From DATGJX01 sp035279385 (lineage in GTDB: Bacteria; Vulcanimicrobiota; Vulcanimicrobiia; Vulcanimicrobiales; Vulcanimicrobiaceae), in contig DATEHZ010000018.1 of assembly GCA_035279385.1 (NCBI GenBank), positions 1 through 7,254 of the forward strand: a stretch of DNA of 7,254 nt, given 5' to 3'. The translations under genes and the position numbers were made by a program. This document shows, one piece after another, positions 6,545 to 7,254 of this stretch. Position 1 is the first letter of the stretch; each line of letters begins with the position of its first letter. The notes under the pieces are model-generated. The model did no database searches. It saw only the letters and a list, made by a program, of their open reading frames with translations, and had not been told where the DNA came from.

Positions 6545-6599
6545 CCTCGTCCGGAGCGCGGATGTGTGAAACGATGCGCAAAGGGGGTGCTGAATCGGC

Positions 6600-7254
6600 A
6601 TGGACATACGCCCTACGGTAAGAGTCGCGGGCTTTTCACACGCGGGCGAACGCTTGCGGTGGCTTGCACTGCTCGCACTGGTCGCAGTGGCGGCGGGCGT
6701 GTGGTTGCGCTTTTCGATGTTGCCGACGAAGTACGTTTACCGCGACGAAGTTTGGACGTCGATGCACATCGCCGGAAACTCGATCGAGGACGTGCGTGCG
6801 CTGCACGTGCAGAACGCGACGGCCGGCGATCTGGTTCGAACCTTTCAAACTCCCCGCACGAGGGGTACCGCCGACACCGTTCGAGCATTGGCGACAACCG
6901 ACCCTCAGCATCCGCCGCTGTACTACCTGCTTGCTCGGGGATGGGCCGGCGAGGGGACGAGCAGTATAACGCGGGAACGGGCACTCTCCGCGCTTTTCGG
7001 GATCTTGTTGATCGCGGCAATGTACTGGCTTGCGCTTGCGCTCTTCAAGAGAACCGGCACTGCGCTCTTGTGCGCGGCATTTGTCGCTGCCTCGCCGTAC
7101 CAAGCCGTATTTTCAGATGAGGTGCGAGAGTGGTCGCTCTTCATGCTGCTGGCCGTCATCGCCACCGCACTGCTCGTAAAGGCGCTCGAAGCATCATCGA
7201 TTTGGAACTGGGTCGCCTACGGTGTTGCAATGCTGCTCACCGCGTACTGCTCGG
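6600..7254 (+). CDS. Polytopic membrane glycosyltransferase, GT39/PMT-like (GT-C), 3'-truncated by window edge
   Basis: The frame opens with ATG at 6600 (MDIRPTVRVAGFSHAGERLR) and runs 218 codons to the right edge without a stop; the family is usually well over 400 residues, so more than half may be missing. The first membrane segment is at about residues 21-38. It is followed by YVYRDEVWTS (45-54), where D49-E50 matches the catalytic acidic motif in the first outer loop of GT-C enzymes. TDPQHPPLYYLLARGW (100-115) and SDEVREWSLFMLL (172-184, the usual E-x-R-x-x-S-L) are characteristic of the PMT_2-like proteins common in cyanobacteria. Further membrane segments lie near 130-149, 153-170, 179-197 and 203-218. 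Such enzymes move a sugar from a polyprenyl-phosphate donor to a glycan, lipid or protein on the outer face of the membrane. The gene diverges from the secreted-protein gene. Donor and acceptor are unknown. Confidence 0.87.
   Translation, partial: MDIRPTVRVAGFSHAGERLRWLALLALVAVAAGVWLRFSMLPTKYVYRDEVWTSMHIAGNSIEDVRALHVQNATAGDLVRTFQTPRTRGTADTVRALATTDPQHPPLYYLLARGWAGEGTSSITRERALSALFGILLIAAMYWLALALFKRTGTALLCAAFVAASPYQAVFSDEVREWSLFMLLAVIATALLVKALEASSIWNWVAYGVAMLLTAYCS

Larger units (their letters stand above)
6423..6599. promoter_or_regulatory. Divergent intergenic region with nested inverted repeats
   Basis: These 177 bases lie between two divergent genes (the secreted protein on minus, the membrane glycosyltransferase on plus) and must hold both promoters. 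I see no strong sigma-70 hexamer pair on either strand. The central part, 6491-6544, is packed with inverted repeats: a hairpin at 6491-6519, a GCC-TAA-GGC element at 6521-6529, a GGCA-T-TGCC palindrome at 6527-6535 and a longer-range pairing across 6498-6544. On the plus strand an AAAGGGGGT stretch (6580-6588) lies 11 bases before the ATG at 6600 and may serve as its ribosome binding site. The repeats could be operators or a structured leader RNA. Confidence 0.4.

Noticed and set aside
6423..6581. 53-residue N-terminal extension of the secreted protein from TTG 6581
   Set aside because: It would bury the signal peptide inside the protein and would translate the structured divergent spacer. 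The extension has no conserved look and no ribosome binding site.
6566..7120. Plus-strand open frame of 184 codons at the right end
   Set aside because: It is in a different frame from the GT39/PMT-like gene starting at 6600, whose membrane segments and DPQHPPLYYLL motif identify the real frame.

Overview
The window looks like part of a surface or exopolysaccharide (EPS) biosynthesis locus from a GC-rich bacterium. Every complete or partial gene is a glycosyltransferase, a methyltransferase, or a secreted protein that resembles a glycoside hydrolase. There are no rRNA, tRNA, transposase, phage or CRISPR signals. The phylum cannot be fixed from the sequence. The GC-rich codon use, the scarcity of strong Shine-Dalgarno sites and a membrane glycosyltransferase of a type I associate with cyanobacteria would suit a deep-branching environmental lineage (for example Eremiobacterota-like), but that is only an impression.

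Layout, left to right. (1) A minus-strand pair: a GT4-type glycosyltransferase (1905 to 706) followed by a class I SAM methyltransferase (709 to the left edge). They overlap by ATGA and the second has a strong ribosome binding site. (2) A 113-base divergent spacer (1906-2018). (3) A plus-strand pair: a second GT4-type glycosyltransferase (2019-3137) and a membrane-anchored GT2 enzyme of ExoA type (3134-4144), again joined by an ATGA overlap. (4) A minus-strand pair: a secreted protein that is probably a TIM-barrel glycoside hydrolase (6422 to 5256), then a third GT4-type glycosyltransferase (5252 to 4044) starting three bases after it. The end of that enzyme runs 101 bases into the end of the ExoA-like gene on the other strand. 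(5) A 177-base divergent spacer (6423-6599) with nested, mutually exclusive inverted repeats. (6) The start of a polytopic membrane glycosyltransferase (GT39/PMT-like, GT-C fold) that runs off the right edge.

Taken together, three different cytoplasmic GT-B enzymes and one membrane-anchored GT-A enzyme would build a lipid-linked repeat unit. The methyltransferase could decorate a sugar, the GT-C enzyme could add a residue from a polyprenyl-phosphate sugar on the outer face of the membrane, and the secreted protein could trim the glycan. No flippase, polymerase, chain-length regulator or priming phosphosugar transferase lies in the window, so the polymer and its export route cannot be named. 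The points most worth a second look are the reciprocal convergent gene overlap (4044-4144), the unassigned secreted protein, and the structured spacer at 6423-6599.
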